47,034 nucleotides of DNA from Bacteroidota bacterium (GTDB taxonomy: Bacteria; Bacteroidota; Bacteroidia; Bacteroidales; Paludibacteraceae), in NCBI GenBank assembly GCA_030706455.1, contig JAUZOL010000009.1:1-47034 (forward strand), written 5' to 3'. The notes below the pieces were generated by a model, which searched no databases, was not told the origin of the DNA, and saw nothing but the letters and a program-made list of their open reading frames with translations. The translations under genes and the position numbers were made by a program. This document shows, piece after piece, positions 17,098 to 25,849 of the stretch. Positions within the stretch are counted from its first letter, which is position 1, and each line of letters begins with the position of its first letter.

Positions 17098-18060
17098 ATG
17101 AATCCCAAATTATTCCTTTATATAATTTTTGCATACATCTGTCTATTTGACTCATGGGGAAATGCCAAGAACAAATACAGTATTTATGTAGAGCAGCTTG
17201 ACCTTGTTAAGCCTCCTATTATCTATGGAATAAACGTTTTAAATGAAAATGAGCTACAGATAACATTCGAAAAACAGAAAAACAACCATGTCGCATATTA
17301 TAACATTTACAGAAATTCTATTCCAGACGATGCTGGTTGGACACTAATTGGACGAGGGAATTATCAAGCTACCGCTTGCTTTCGCGATATAAACGCATAT
17401 CCCGACAGACAATCTTACGAATACAAAGTGTCATTCGTCGACAGTTGTGGCTATGAAATATTTTCTCCCAACATTCATAAATCAATCCAGCTCAAAGTAG
17501 AAACTCTAACTAATGGATACTGTTTTCTAAGATGGAATGCATACGAAGGACTGAAGATTGAATCTTATCACGTTTTGAAAGGATCTTCACCTAACAACAT
17601 GATACTAATAGATAGCATAAATGGATCAACAACAAATTATATTGACAATTCATTTTTAAATGAAAATGAATACTACAAAGTCGAAGCTTACGGATATCTT
17701 CAAGATTCAACGATTGCTGATGAATACAAAACAAAACGGATTAAAGTGCAATCAAACATAAGTTTCACACAGGGAGACAATAGTTTATCACATAAAGACG
17801 AAAATATTAAATTTTATCCGAACCCATTAACAGAATACTCTATTGTTGCTATACCATATGATTCAATATTGCTCAATCCAATTCAGGTTTGCATTTTTAA
17901 TACAATGGGGAAATTAGTCTATCAAAAGTTTTTTTATTCAAATGCATTTTTACTCGAACGAGGAAATTTAAAAGATGGATTATATATCTTACAAGTGTCT
18001 GGTTCTACCCACTCGATTTACAGAAAAAAAATTATTGTTGGCACTCTCTATAATCCGTAA
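17098..18060 (+). CDS. Exported fibronectin-III-like protein with type IX secretion C-terminal signal
   Basis: I start at ATG 17098, which gives a hydrophobic signal sequence (residues ~1-18). The upstream TTG at 17023 would bury it. Residues ~38-118 and ~130-215 are two beta-sandwich repeats of fibronectin type III style (I-T-F-E-K-Q... Y-Y-N-I-Y-R-N, S-Y-E-Y-K-V-S-F-V-D, then F-L-R-W-N-A-Y-E-G). Residues ~237-315 are a Por-type sorting domain: I-K-F-Y-P-N-P-L at its start and G-L-Y-I-L-Q-V-S-G...R-K-K-I-I-V at its end. No enzyme domain is visible. Type IX export across the outer membrane and anchoring are inferred from this domain. The next gene's possible start overlaps the stop, so the two are probably co-transcribed. 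Confidence 0.78.
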   Translation: MNPKLFLYIIFAYICLFDSWGNAKNKYSIYVEQLDLVKPPIIYGINVLNENELQITFEKQKNNHVAYYNIYRNSIPDDAGWTLIGRGNYQATACFRDINAYPDRQSYEYKVSFVDSCGYEIFSPNIHKSIQLKVETLTNGYCFLRWNAYEGLKIESYHVLKGSSPNNMILIDSINGSTTNYIDNSFLNENEYYKVEAYGYLQDSTIADEYKTKRIKVQSNISFTQGDNSLSHKDENIKFYPNPLTEYSIVAIPYDSILLNPIQVCIFNTMGKLVYQKFFYSNAFLLERGNLKDGLYILQVSGSTHSIYRKKIIVGTLYNP

Positions 18061-18125
18061 TGCGTTTTAACAGAATAGCCTCTAACGTTTACATTATTTT
18101 GCTAGAAACCACCCAAATCCTGACA

Positions 18126-19388
18126 ATGAAAATAAATCAACTATTCATATTTGTTTTTTTTGCACTATTGAACTACGGACACTCACTGGGACAGAACATC
18201 GTTTTATCTGGAGACACTATAGAGATAGAGCTTGAAGGAACGTACAGAGGTGACATTCAATGGCAATTCTCCAAAGACAGCATTAATTGGACAAATATTA
18301 AGGATCAAACATCCCCGACGTTGAAAGATGTTATACATGAAGAAGGATATTTCAGAGCACAAGTATCATCTTGCGTCTCAAATTACTTTTCCAAGGCATG
18401 CTACATTGAGGTTATTAACATAAATAACGAAGACTATAAAAAAAACCTAGAACCCATTTTTAAGTTGAATGACTTGAAATGGTGTAATATTCCGGTTCCA
18501 AAAGGCTACAGACAAAGTCAAACGCACCCCTCAATAATATATAATCGTGAAGGTTGGAATGGTTACAACGTATGGCTTGCAACTACCCCATATCCATCAA
18601 CTGATGCATTTTACGAAAATCCATGCATCTACTATAGCAACTACGAAAATAACATTTTAAATACAAATTTTCACTCCATCTCAACAAATCCAATTGATAA
18701 AATAGATATAAGGGGTTCTGGATATAATGCCGATCCTGATATATTTCTTGATGGTACAGCTTTGTATTGCATTGAAAAGAAACAACTAACCAGTGATCGA
18801 AAATATCACTACATGATACAATCAAGTTTAAACGGGCAAGAGTGGACTACTCCTAAAGAGCTATTTAACAGCAATTTAACAGGATGCGAAATGGTCTCGC
18901 CTGCAATAATAAAATATAAAAACAAATATAGAATTTACGGAGCTTACTCTGACGCACTTAAGGAAAATGGGATATTCCATAATCTTATAATTCTAGAAAG
19001 CAATAGCCTTCAAAATCCGAATTTTAAGCTTATCAACAAACCCGAATTTAAACTAAAAGGAAGTATCGAATTATGGCATCTTGACCTTTTTGAGTATAAT
19101 AATATTCTATATATGGTCCTGTGTGGAAAAAACACAAACTTTTCCACTACTTTTTTATCAACTTATCTTGCCTATTCAGTTGATTATACAAATTTTCACA
19201 TATTCCCGAGACCATTGTTTAGCGACATTTATTCATACCGGCCAAGTGCTTTTGTTGACAATCAAGGGAAGCTCAATTTGTTAATTTCAACCATGGATGC
19301 AAAACATAAAGTATTTTCAATAGACGGAAATGAGATCGGCTATACATCAAGCTCTTTCTCCAAATTAATTCAATCATTGAATAAATAA
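18126..19388 (+). CDS. Exported protein with Ig-like domain and glycosidase-like beta-propeller region
   Basis: The preferred start is ATG 18126, which begins with a clear signal peptide (M-K-I-N-Q-L-F-I-F-V-F-F-A-L, cleavage near residue 21). An ATG at 18060 overlaps the previous stop but adds 22 residues before the signal. Residues ~22-105 look like a bacterial Ig-like domain (I-Q-W-Q-F-S-K-D-S-I-N-W... E-G-Y-F-R-A-Q-V). The remaining ~315 residues contain H-P-S-I-I-Y...G-W-N-G-Y-N-V-W-L-A-T-T-P-Y-P, Y-E-N-P-C-I-Y-Y-S and N-A-D-P-D-I, words I associate with the five-bladed propeller of GH43/GH117-like proteins. Catalysis is unproven and it may only bind glycan. It is 72 bases upstream of the flippase gene. 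Confidence 0.65.
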   Translation: MKINQLFIFVFFALLNYGHSLGQNIVLSGDTIEIELEGTYRGDIQWQFSKDSINWTNIKDQTSPTLKDVIHEEGYFRAQVSSCVSNYFSKACYIEVININNEDYKKNLEPIFKLNDLKWCNIPVPKGYRQSQTHPSIIYNREGWNGYNVWLATTPYPSTDAFYENPCIYYSNYENNILNTNFHSISTNPIDKIDIRGSGYNADPDIFLDGTALYCIEKKQLTSDRKYHYMIQSSLNGQEWTTPKELFNSNLTGCEMVSPAIIKYKNKYRIYGAYSDALKENGIFHNLIILESNSLQNPNFKLINKPEFKLKGSIELWHLDLFEYNNILYMVLCGKNTNFSTTFLSTYLAYSVDYTNFHIFPRPLFSDIYSYRPSAFVDNQGKLNLLISTMDAKHKVFSIDGNEIGYTSSSFSKLIQSLNK

Positions 19389-19460
19389 TTATGTTTGAAT
19401 CTCGTTTTGTACATTAAACAAAAGAACCATACACAAAATTATCTGCTTGATCAATAAATT

Positions 19461-20777
19461 ATGACTAAAATGGGGTTTTTATGTACATCATTTATGCCGT
19501 TGATAAAGTCTTACATCAATAAATTATCAAAAAACACTTTCGTTAGAGTGACTAGTGCGAATGGGTTTATTACAATTATACGGTCTCTTATATCTGCGAT
19601 TTCAAACAAAGTAGTAGCTGTGATAGTTGGTACCTCTGGAATAGCCATGATTGGACAATTACAGAACTTCATTCAAATTAGCACTTTGATTTCGAGTGGA
19701 GGCTTTAATCAGGGCTTAACAAGATATGTCGCTGAAAACAGAGAAAATGAAAATGAAATTTCTGAGTTTGTTAGTACTTCTCTAATAATTTCAGCTATCC
19801 TAACTGTGATTACCTCGCTATTCATCTTTGTATTTTCGGACTTTTTATCAATAAAAATTTTCACATTACATTCTTATACCTCTATTTTTATTGTATTTGC
19901 TTTTACATTGTACTTCTATAACCTCAATTATATAATATTAGCAATCGTAAATGGATTTCAGCGATATATACTATTTTTTAAAATCAACTTTGCGACCACA
20001 ATTGTCGGATTTATACTAACTGTAGGGTTGGTATTATTATTCAAAGAGTATGGGGCTTTACTCTCTATTGTTTTAGCTCAATCTGTGGTTTTTTTTATCA
20101 CTTACATATTTATAAGAAATGAATATTGGATAAAATTATCTGTTTTAAAACATTTCTCAAAAACAAAATGTTTTCTATTATTCCAATACTCATCGATCAC
20201 TTTTTTAGCTGCAATAATTTGGCCAATTGCAGATATGATTATCCGAACGTACGTAATTAAGAATATATCGATTGAGGAGGCTGGAATTTGGCAAGCAACG
20301 CGAAAAATAAATGACTATATAACAACAATTGCTATTGGCTCTTTTTCTGTATATCTGCTACCCAAACTATCGTCTATTACTGATAGAAATAAGTTAAAAA
20401 AAGAGCTTATTGATATATATAAGATTATTATCCCAATGTCTTTAGCTGGTTTTTTCTTGTTATATCTATTTCGAGATACTCTAGTAATGGTTTTATACTC
20501 AACGAAATTTCTAAAAGTGAGTGACTATTTATTATTGCAAATGCTAGGTTCTTTTTTCTGGATGTGTAAAGTGCCCATTATGAATTATATGCTATCAAAA
20601 GGATTAACAAAAACTTATTTATTGAATGAACTTTTATTTGCATTAATTTATATTGTACTATGCATATCATTAATCCCCTTTTACAAAGTGCAAGGGATTC
20701 AATTATCTTTTGCGATTTATAATTTAGCCTATTTGTTAGTGAACTTATTCTTAATTCGTAAATATTTACACAACTGA
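19461..20777 (+). CDS. wzx: Wzx-type O-antigen/repeat-unit flippase
   Basis: A 438-residue inner-membrane protein of the PST/MATE superfamily that should flip the lipid-linked repeat unit to the periplasm. About twelve hydrophobic helices are visible. The N-terminal motif (S-N-K-V-V-A-V-I-V-G-T-S-G-I-A-M-I-G-Q, residues ~50-68) is characteristic of the WzxE-like O-antigen translocase branch. The start is ATG 19461. ATG 19494 is a possible shorter start. Base composition is among the most AT-rich in the window. Position after the exported proteins and before the transferases fits a Wzx/Wzy pathway, with the polymerase at 24586. Confidence 0.88.
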   Translation: MTKMGFLCTSFMPLIKSYINKLSKNTFVRVTSANGFITIIRSLISAISNKVVAVIVGTSGIAMIGQLQNFIQISTLISSGGFNQGLTRYVAENRENENEISEFVSTSLIISAILTVITSLFIFVFSDFLSIKIFTLHSYTSIFIVFAFTLYFYNLNYIILAIVNGFQRYILFFKINFATTIVGFILTVGLVLLFKEYGALLSIVLAQSVVFFITYIFIRNEYWIKLSVLKHFSKTKCFLLFQYSSITFLAAIIWPIADMIIRTYVIKNISIEEAGIWQATRKINDYITTIAIGSFSVYLLPKLSSITDRNKLKKELIDIYKIIIPMSLAGFFLLYLFRDTLVMVLYSTKFLKVSDYLLLQMLGSFFWMCKVPIMNYMLSKGLTKTYLLNELLFALIYIVLCISLIPFYKVQGIQLSFAIYNLAYLLVNLFLIRKYLHN

Positions 20778-20925
20778 TCATTATCAATTTGTATGCTATA
20801 TAATTTTATTAAAAAAATGAATACTGTTTTAATCGAAGCGATTAATTCATCTACTCAACATTAGTCTCCTTGAGATTAAAAGTCTGCTATCAAATATAGA
20901 AACATAATCAAACGAACTTAATCCA

Positions 20926-21906
20926 ATGATCTTATCCATAATAATACCGGCTTATAACATTGCTCCATATATTGAGCGTTGCATAAAGAGTTGTGTAACC
21001 CAAGACATATCACAGTCAGAATATGAAATTATTATTATAGATGATGGGTCGACGGATAATCTTTTAGAGGTAATTGCTCCATATCTGGCTAAATATGACA
21101 ATTTAAAATTGATCCAACAAGCTAATAAAGGCCTGAGTGGAGCAAGAAACACGGGATTGGAAGAGGCAAAAGGAGAATACATCTGGTTTGTTGACGGAGA
21201 TGATTGGATAGCAACCAATTGTTTGAAAGAATTAGTGCATAACACAAAAGAAATTAAATGTGAAATTTTATGCTTTGATCTTTTGTTTATATACGATGAG
21301 ACAAATCAACGCAGAACAACAAAAGTGTTCGATACAGAGAAGAATTCGATGAGAGGATTCGATTTTCTCAAAAAAAATTATTTACAGGGAGTTACAAATA
21401 GTCTATTTAAAAGCTCTTTTCTAAAAGAAAATAATATAAAATTTGTTGAAGGGCTCATTCATGAGGATGGAGATTTTAATATCAGAACATTTGCTCTTGC
21501 AAAGCAAGTCGCTTACTTACCTAATCTTTATTATTTCTATTTATGCGACAGAGCGTCTTCAATCACAAATACAATGACAATCAAGAGAGCATTATCTCCA
21601 ATTCAGCTTATAACAATTTACATTGATTTCATCGGAGATCACAATTTAAAATATTCTGATTCCTCCATTATTGCTAAAATTGGATGCAGAGCCTTAAATG
21701 TTTCTATGAGATACGCATCTCAATTAGATGAGCATGATAGAGATAGATATTTTGCCGCAATAAGAGCAAATCTGAAATCTATTTTCTTATGTTCATTCTT
21801 CTCTCTTCAAATCAAGTATTGGATCGAAGTACTATTGCTAAGTGTGTCTCCAAATCTTTTCTTTAGAATATATCACAAACTAATATGCAACTCAGTTCAG
21901 AACTAA
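20926..21906 (+). CDS. Family 2 glycosyltransferase
   Basis: A 326-residue GT-A fold transferase acting at the cytoplasmic face of the inner membrane. S-I-I-I-P-A-Y-N opens the protein. I-I-I-D-D-G-S-T-D lies near residue 37, N-K-G-L-S-G-A-R-N-T-G-L near 66, and the metal-binding D-G-D-D near 87. A basic, hydrophobic C-terminal segment could contact the membrane. Donor and acceptor cannot be told from sequence. It is 148 bases after wzx and 20 bases before the next gene. Confidence 0.9.
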   Translation: MILSIIIPAYNIAPYIERCIKSCVTQDISQSEYEIIIIDDGSTDNLLEVIAPYLAKYDNLKLIQQANKGLSGARNTGLEEAKGEYIWFVDGDDWIATNCLKELVHNTKEIKCEILCFDLLFIYDETNQRRTTKVFDTEKNSMRGFDFLKKNYLQGVTNSLFKSSFLKENNIKFVEGLIHEDGDFNIRTFALAKQVAYLPNLYYFYLCDRASSITNTMTIKRALSPIQLITIYIDFIGDHNLKYSDSSIIAKIGCRALNVSMRYASQLDEHDRDRYFAAIRANLKSIFLCSFFSLQIKYWIEVLLLSVSPNLFFRIYHKLICNSVQN

Positions 21907-21926
21907 TTGGATAAATAAAAATTATT

Positions 21927-22790
21927 ATGATCTATGCTATAACATATTCTGATGAAGCATTTATATCTTCTCGAAAATATAATATAAAAACATCATACTC
22001 AAAAGGCAATGTAGATAAGGCTATTCAATATACACCATCTGATATCGATCAAAGCTTCAAATCGAAAAATGCTTCTATTTTTTCGTATAAAAGAGGAGCC
22101 GGTTTATGGCTTTGGAAACCATATCTCATTGCTAAAACGTTGACTCAATTAAACGATGGGGACTATTTGATATATACTGATGCAGGATCATTTTATACCA
22201 ATAAGGTTCAATATCTGATTGACATAATGAACACAGACAAAACAGACATTATGACATTTGAGATACCGTTGCTCCAACGCCAGTTCACAAAAAAAGAAAC
22301 CTTCGTTTTAATGAACTACGATAAGTACAACTTTAATCAAATTCTTGCAGGCTATATTCTTATTCGTAAAAATAACTGGACAACAGCGTTTATTGATGAA
22401 TGGTTGGCATACATGTGTGACGAAAGAATTGTTTCTCCAAAACACTTTTTGTCGGACATAGAAGAGTTCCCTGATTTTGTTTCGCACAGAGAAGACCAAT
22501 CCGTCTTTTCCGTACTATGCCGGAAAAAAGGGATAATCCCCTACAGAGACCCATCTCAGTACGGCGACTATCCCTGGGAATATGCTAGTGATCAGTGGGA
22601 ATATCGCCCAATGCATTATAAAAATTCGCCTTTTCCAAGAATCATTGTCGGCAATAGAAAAGAAGACCCCATCAAGTACAAATACAAACAAATAATAAAA
22701 GATGTGTGTTATCAGTTGGGAATTTTATCACGAAAGAAATATCTGAGGAAATACGGCTTAATTTCAGATAATATAGGTCAAGAGCCGTGA
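21927..22790 (+). CDS. Putative glycosyltransferase of an unnamed polysaccharide-cluster family
   Basis: A 287-residue cytoplasmic protein without a signal peptide. R-G-A-G-L-W-L-W-K-P-Y-L-I (residues ~57-69), Y-L-I-Y-T-D-A-G-S (~85-93, a D-x-G in the place of a DxD motif) and a late E-D-Q-S-V-F-S-V-L (~192-200) suggest a GT-A-like nucleotide-sugar transferase. I recall similar W-L-W-K-P proteins in O-antigen and capsule clusters but cannot assign a CAZy family. It is 20 bases after a family 2 transferase and upstream of another, which supports a role in building the repeat unit. Confidence 0.6.
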   Translation: MIYAITYSDEAFISSRKYNIKTSYSKGNVDKAIQYTPSDIDQSFKSKNASIFSYKRGAGLWLWKPYLIAKTLTQLNDGDYLIYTDAGSFYTNKVQYLIDIMNTDKTDIMTFEIPLLQRQFTKKETFVLMNYDKYNFNQILAGYILIRKNNWTTAFIDEWLAYMCDERIVSPKHFLSDIEEFPDFVSHREDQSVFSVLCRKKGIIPYRDPSQYGDYPWEYASDQWEYRPMHYKNSPFPRIIVGNRKEDPIKYKYKQIIKDVCYQLGILSRKKYLRKYGLISDNIGQEP

Positions 22791-22892
22791 TAATAGACAT
22801 GAACCAAAGGGTACATTGTTTACTAAAATGATTAACTTTCATAAACCCATTTAGCAAAGAACACTACTTAGACAAAACAAACACAAATTTTC

Positions 22893-23615
22893 ATGCCTGT
22901 CCCTAAAATATCTATAATAACTGCGGTTTATAATGCCCAAAAGGACATTGAAAAAACTATCAGAAGTGTAATTAATCAATCGTATCTGAATATTGAATAT
23001 ATCATTATTGATGGAGGTTCCACTGATGGAACTTTAGATATTATAAAAAAATATGATCCAAAGATAAGCCACTGGGTAAGCGAAAGCGATAATGGTGTTT
23101 TTGATGCAATGAATAAAGGTATACAATACGCCACTGGAGATTGGATAAACTTTATGAACGCCGGAGATTATTTTGTTGATATGGATGTTATTTCCAACAT
23201 TGATTTCGAATCAAGCAAAGGATATGGGCTAGTTTACGGAAATACAGAATATGAGAGCCATGGCATTAAAAGGCCATTTAGAATAACCAGTTTACAATAT
23301 GGCATGATTATGGCATGTCACCAGTCTATGTTTTTTAATTATGCCCTTTTGAAAAATATGCTGAAATATTCATCCAAATTCAAATTAATCTGCGATTATG
23401 ATTTAGTTTGCAAGATTGTAAAACACAAATACCCAACTAAATATATTAATCAAACTATAGCTCATTATATGGGTGGCGGACTTTCTGCTGCTATCAATTG
23501 GGAAGCCAGAAAAGCCCGATATTATTATATCTTCAAATATTACCAGCTCAGCGGCGTAGTTCATGCCCTTTTAGAATCATCTGGAATTATATCATTACCA
23601 AAGAGAATAGAATAG
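22893..23615 (+). CDS. Family 2 glycosyltransferase (WcaA-like)
   Basis: A short 240-residue GT2 enzyme. It shows K-I-S-I-I-T-A-V-Y-N-A, Y-I-I-I-D-G-G-S-T-D-G-T, E-S-D-N-G-V-F-D-A-M-N-K-G-I and a M-N-A-G-D-Y motif where most GT2 proteins have D-x-D. The D-G-x-S-x-D-G-T / G-x-x-D-A-M-N-K-G pattern places it in the same subfamily as the gene at 29488, so the two may descend from one duplication or share donor type. It is followed after 25 bases by the GH56-like gene. Confidence 0.9.
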   Translation: MPVPKISIITAVYNAQKDIEKTIRSVINQSYLNIEYIIIDGGSTDGTLDIIKKYDPKISHWVSESDNGVFDAMNKGIQYATGDWINFMNAGDYFVDMDVISNIDFESSKGYGLVYGNTEYESHGIKRPFRITSLQYGMIMACHQSMFFNYALLKNMLKYSSKFKLICDYDLVCKIVKHKYPTKYINQTIAHYMGGGLSAAINWEARKARYYYIFKYYQLSGVVHALLESSGIISLPKRIE

Positions 23616-23640
23616 CTCTCAAACAATAAATATCGTTACT

Positions 23641-24564
23641 ATGAAAATATATTTAGGAAGAACATGGTTGTTCATCATCTTTATTAGTTTAACTAATACT
23701 TTGTGTTTCTCTCTATCTGCTACAAACAAAACGGGGAAATCGCCACAGCACCCAAAAGTCTATACTTCGCTAGGCGCTGATGATACAACAACAAACAGAA
23801 TTAACAAGATATGCCACAATAATGTTGTGAATATTAATGTTGAGACTAATACAAACTCCCTGACGTACAATGTAGCTTTATTATCCAAGAAAATAATCTC
23901 TCAGATTCCGAATAAAGAAAGCACTGATATAGTTGTTTTAGATTGGGAAGGAGACGCATTATCTGTTTTATCTGAAAAAGACCCTGATAGCGACGATTAT
24001 AAAAAGGTGTCAGAGCAATTTATTTCCGCATATAATCTGGTAAAATCTTTGCGCCCAAATGCAACGTGTGGTTTTTATGGATTGCCAATACGAGCCTATT
24101 GGAAGAGAAATAATGCATGGATACAACATTGCACAAATCTCAGCACGATCCTGTCTCATTTTGACGCTTTATTTCCTTCTTTATATATTCCTTATAAAGA
24201 TAACGTCGACGTTAAAGAATCAGATAATCTCTCTTATATCAGTGACAATGTTAATATGGCTCTAAAATTAGGCTTTGAATTAAAAAAACCGGTATATTTC
24301 TATATCTGGCATCGTTATCATGATTCAAACAGCAAGTATGGATTAGATCTAATCCCCGAAAACTATTTTCGGGATCATGTTAAAGCTATATCTCTATCGT
24401 CCTACAATGGAAAAAAAACAGATGGCATAATATGGTGGAGCGCTGAGTGCTACTTCAATAATATTCTAACGAAAAAGAAAAACAATATCGAATTGAAAAA
24501 TTATAAGTTTTCAGACACAAATACCCTCCTAAGGTATTTACAAATCATAAACAAAAATCTGTAG
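23641..24564 (+). CDS. Exported GH56 (hyaluronidase)-like glycoside hydrolase, putative
   Basis: A 307-residue protein with a signal sequence (R-T-W-L-F-I-I-F-I-S-L, residues 7-~26). The mature part contains, in order, V-V-L-D-W-E-G (98-104), L-R-P-N-A-T-C-G-F-Y-G-L-P (137-149), A-L-F-P-S-L-Y-I-P (176-184), P-V-Y-F-Y-I-W-H-R (217-225) and G-I-I-W-W-S-A-E (262-269). From memory these align with human hyaluronidase blocks V-I-D-W-E, L-R-P-N-H-L-W-G-Y-Y, A-L-Y-P-S-I-Y-L, P-V-F-A-Y-T-R and G-I-V-I-W-G. The catalytic Asp/Glu pair would be Asp101/Glu103, with Tyr182, Tyr221 and Trp265 at the substrate-contact sites. The protein could cut or edit the polymer made by this cluster. The fold is a good guess, the activity unproven. 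It sits 25 bases after a transferase and 21 before the polymerase. Confidence 0.6.
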   Translation: MKIYLGRTWLFIIFISLTNTLCFSLSATNKTGKSPQHPKVYTSLGADDTTTNRINKICHNNVVNINVETNTNSLTYNVALLSKKIISQIPNKESTDIVVLDWEGDALSVLSEKDPDSDDYKKVSEQFISAYNLVKSLRPNATCGFYGLPIRAYWKRNNAWIQHCTNLSTILSHFDALFPSLYIPYKDNVDVKESDNLSYISDNVNMALKLGFELKKPVYFYIWHRYHDSNSKYGLDLIPENYFRDHVKAISLSSYNGKKTDGIIWWSAECYFNNILTKKKNNIELKNYKFSDTNTLLRYLQIINKNL

Positions 24565-24585
24565 TCAGAAATTATCCGAATCATC

Positions 24586-25845
24586 TTGGCAAATAACATA
24601 ACAAATAACCTTTTTTCGAGGAGCAATTTAGGTGTGACCAGCATCTGGTTAGCTTTGTTTTTAACTTTCGGGTATCCATTATCCGTTTCTATACCCGTAC
24701 TGTTACATTTACCTTCTGAGGCAATAAACATATCCTTTCGGATTGTCTACGTTTTGCTCTCTATATACATCATCGTAGGAACGTTGTCGATAAAAGAGAA
24801 GCGGGTTATTTCCATTGGTGGCTTATTTATCTTATTATTCTGGGTTCCATATAGCATCCGGTTGATTTATGACATCAGTTTTAAAGGGATTATATTTAAC
24901 TCTCCTTTCTACGTCTATTCATTTGCTTTTGGAAACTGTCTTTTACCATCTATAGCAATAATATTGTCAGGAAAATTCATCAATACCGACCAGTTAAAAC
25001 GTGCTATTTTAATATTTTTAATCCTTGTAAATATTGTCACACTGATTCTCTTGATATACTCTTCCGGAGGCTTATCTCTGGAATCGTTGTCACAACGAGC
25101 TATGATATCTGATTCAAATGATGATAGCAAATCAATGCTAAACGCCATCATTATTTCGCAGACCGGAGAGTTTTTAGCTGTTATCTCTTTTGCTCAACTA
25201 GTACTTAACGGGCATGGGAAAAAGATTCTACTATTTTCAAGTTTCCTGCTAGGTATCTTTAATCTAATGATTGGAGCATCAAGAGGTCCAATGCTTTCTT
25301 TTGCATTTTGTGCTATTTTGATTTTATTCATATTTTTCAGCCGAATAAAAATAACATACGCCAGACTAGCTAAAATTGCAGCGTGGTTCATTACCATTCT
25401 AATTTTTTATTTTACTGTAATCAGTTCATTGTTTGAGTCTGCAAATATTACAATTTTTGTGCGACTGATGGACTTATATGATGGTGGACAAGGAGCAAGC
25501 TTAGATGACAGACCTTTATTATTTAAAAGCGCATGGAATCAGTTTCTTTCCAGTCCAATTATTGGAGATCAATATTTAAGCATATATGGAAATTACTATC
25601 CTCATAATATTTTTCTAGAAATACTAATGTCATTGGGATTAACCGGGGCATTTATTTTTCTGGGAGTTTTAGTCTTCAGTTTCCGTAAGGCTTCGATTCT
25701 TTTTAAAGGTTATAATGATACCGTTTTTATTCCCTTTATTTTGCTCATAACAATTTTACTTGCCGGAATGACTTCTGGTTGCCTGTTTGCCGGAGTCGGA
25801 TTGTGGACGTGGCTCTCTTTGTTCAATTCTATAAAATTCAAATAA
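24586..25845 (+). CDS. wzy: Wzy-type O-antigen/repeat-unit polymerase
   Basis: A 419-residue polytopic membrane protein with about eleven to twelve helices. A large external loop (residues ~295-350) contains D-D-R-P-L-L-F-K-S-A-W...G-D-Q-Y and Y-Y-P-H-N-I-F-L-E-I-L-M-S-L-G-L. The H-N-x-F-L-E-x-x-x-x-x-G-L word is typical of the Wzy/ligase family, as is I-G-A-S-R-G-P in an earlier loop. It should join lipid-linked repeat units in the periplasm, though a WaaL-like ligase is an alternative. The start is read as TTG 24586, because the frame is closed by the previous gene's stop at 24562-24564 and no ATG lies near the N-terminus. The next gene starts 4 bases downstream. Confidence 0.82.
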   Translation: MANNITNNLFSRSNLGVTSIWLALFLTFGYPLSVSIPVLLHLPSEAINISFRIVYVLLSIYIIVGTLSIKEKRVISIGGLFILLFWVPYSIRLIYDISFKGIIFNSPFYVYSFAFGNCLLPSIAIILSGKFINTDQLKRAILIFLILVNIVTLILLIYSSGGLSLESLSQRAMISDSNDDSKSMLNAIIISQTGEFLAVISFAQLVLNGHGKKILLFSSFLLGIFNLMIGASRGPMLSFAFCAILILFIFFSRIKITYARLAKIAAWFITILIFYFTVISSLFESANITIFVRLMDLYDGGQGASLDDRPLLFKSAWNQFLSSPIIGDQYLSIYGNYYPHNIFLEILMSLGLTGAFIFLGVLVFSFRKASILFKGYNDTVFIPFILLITILLAGMTSGCLFAGVGLWTWLSLFNSIKFK

Positions 25846-25849
25846 ATTC

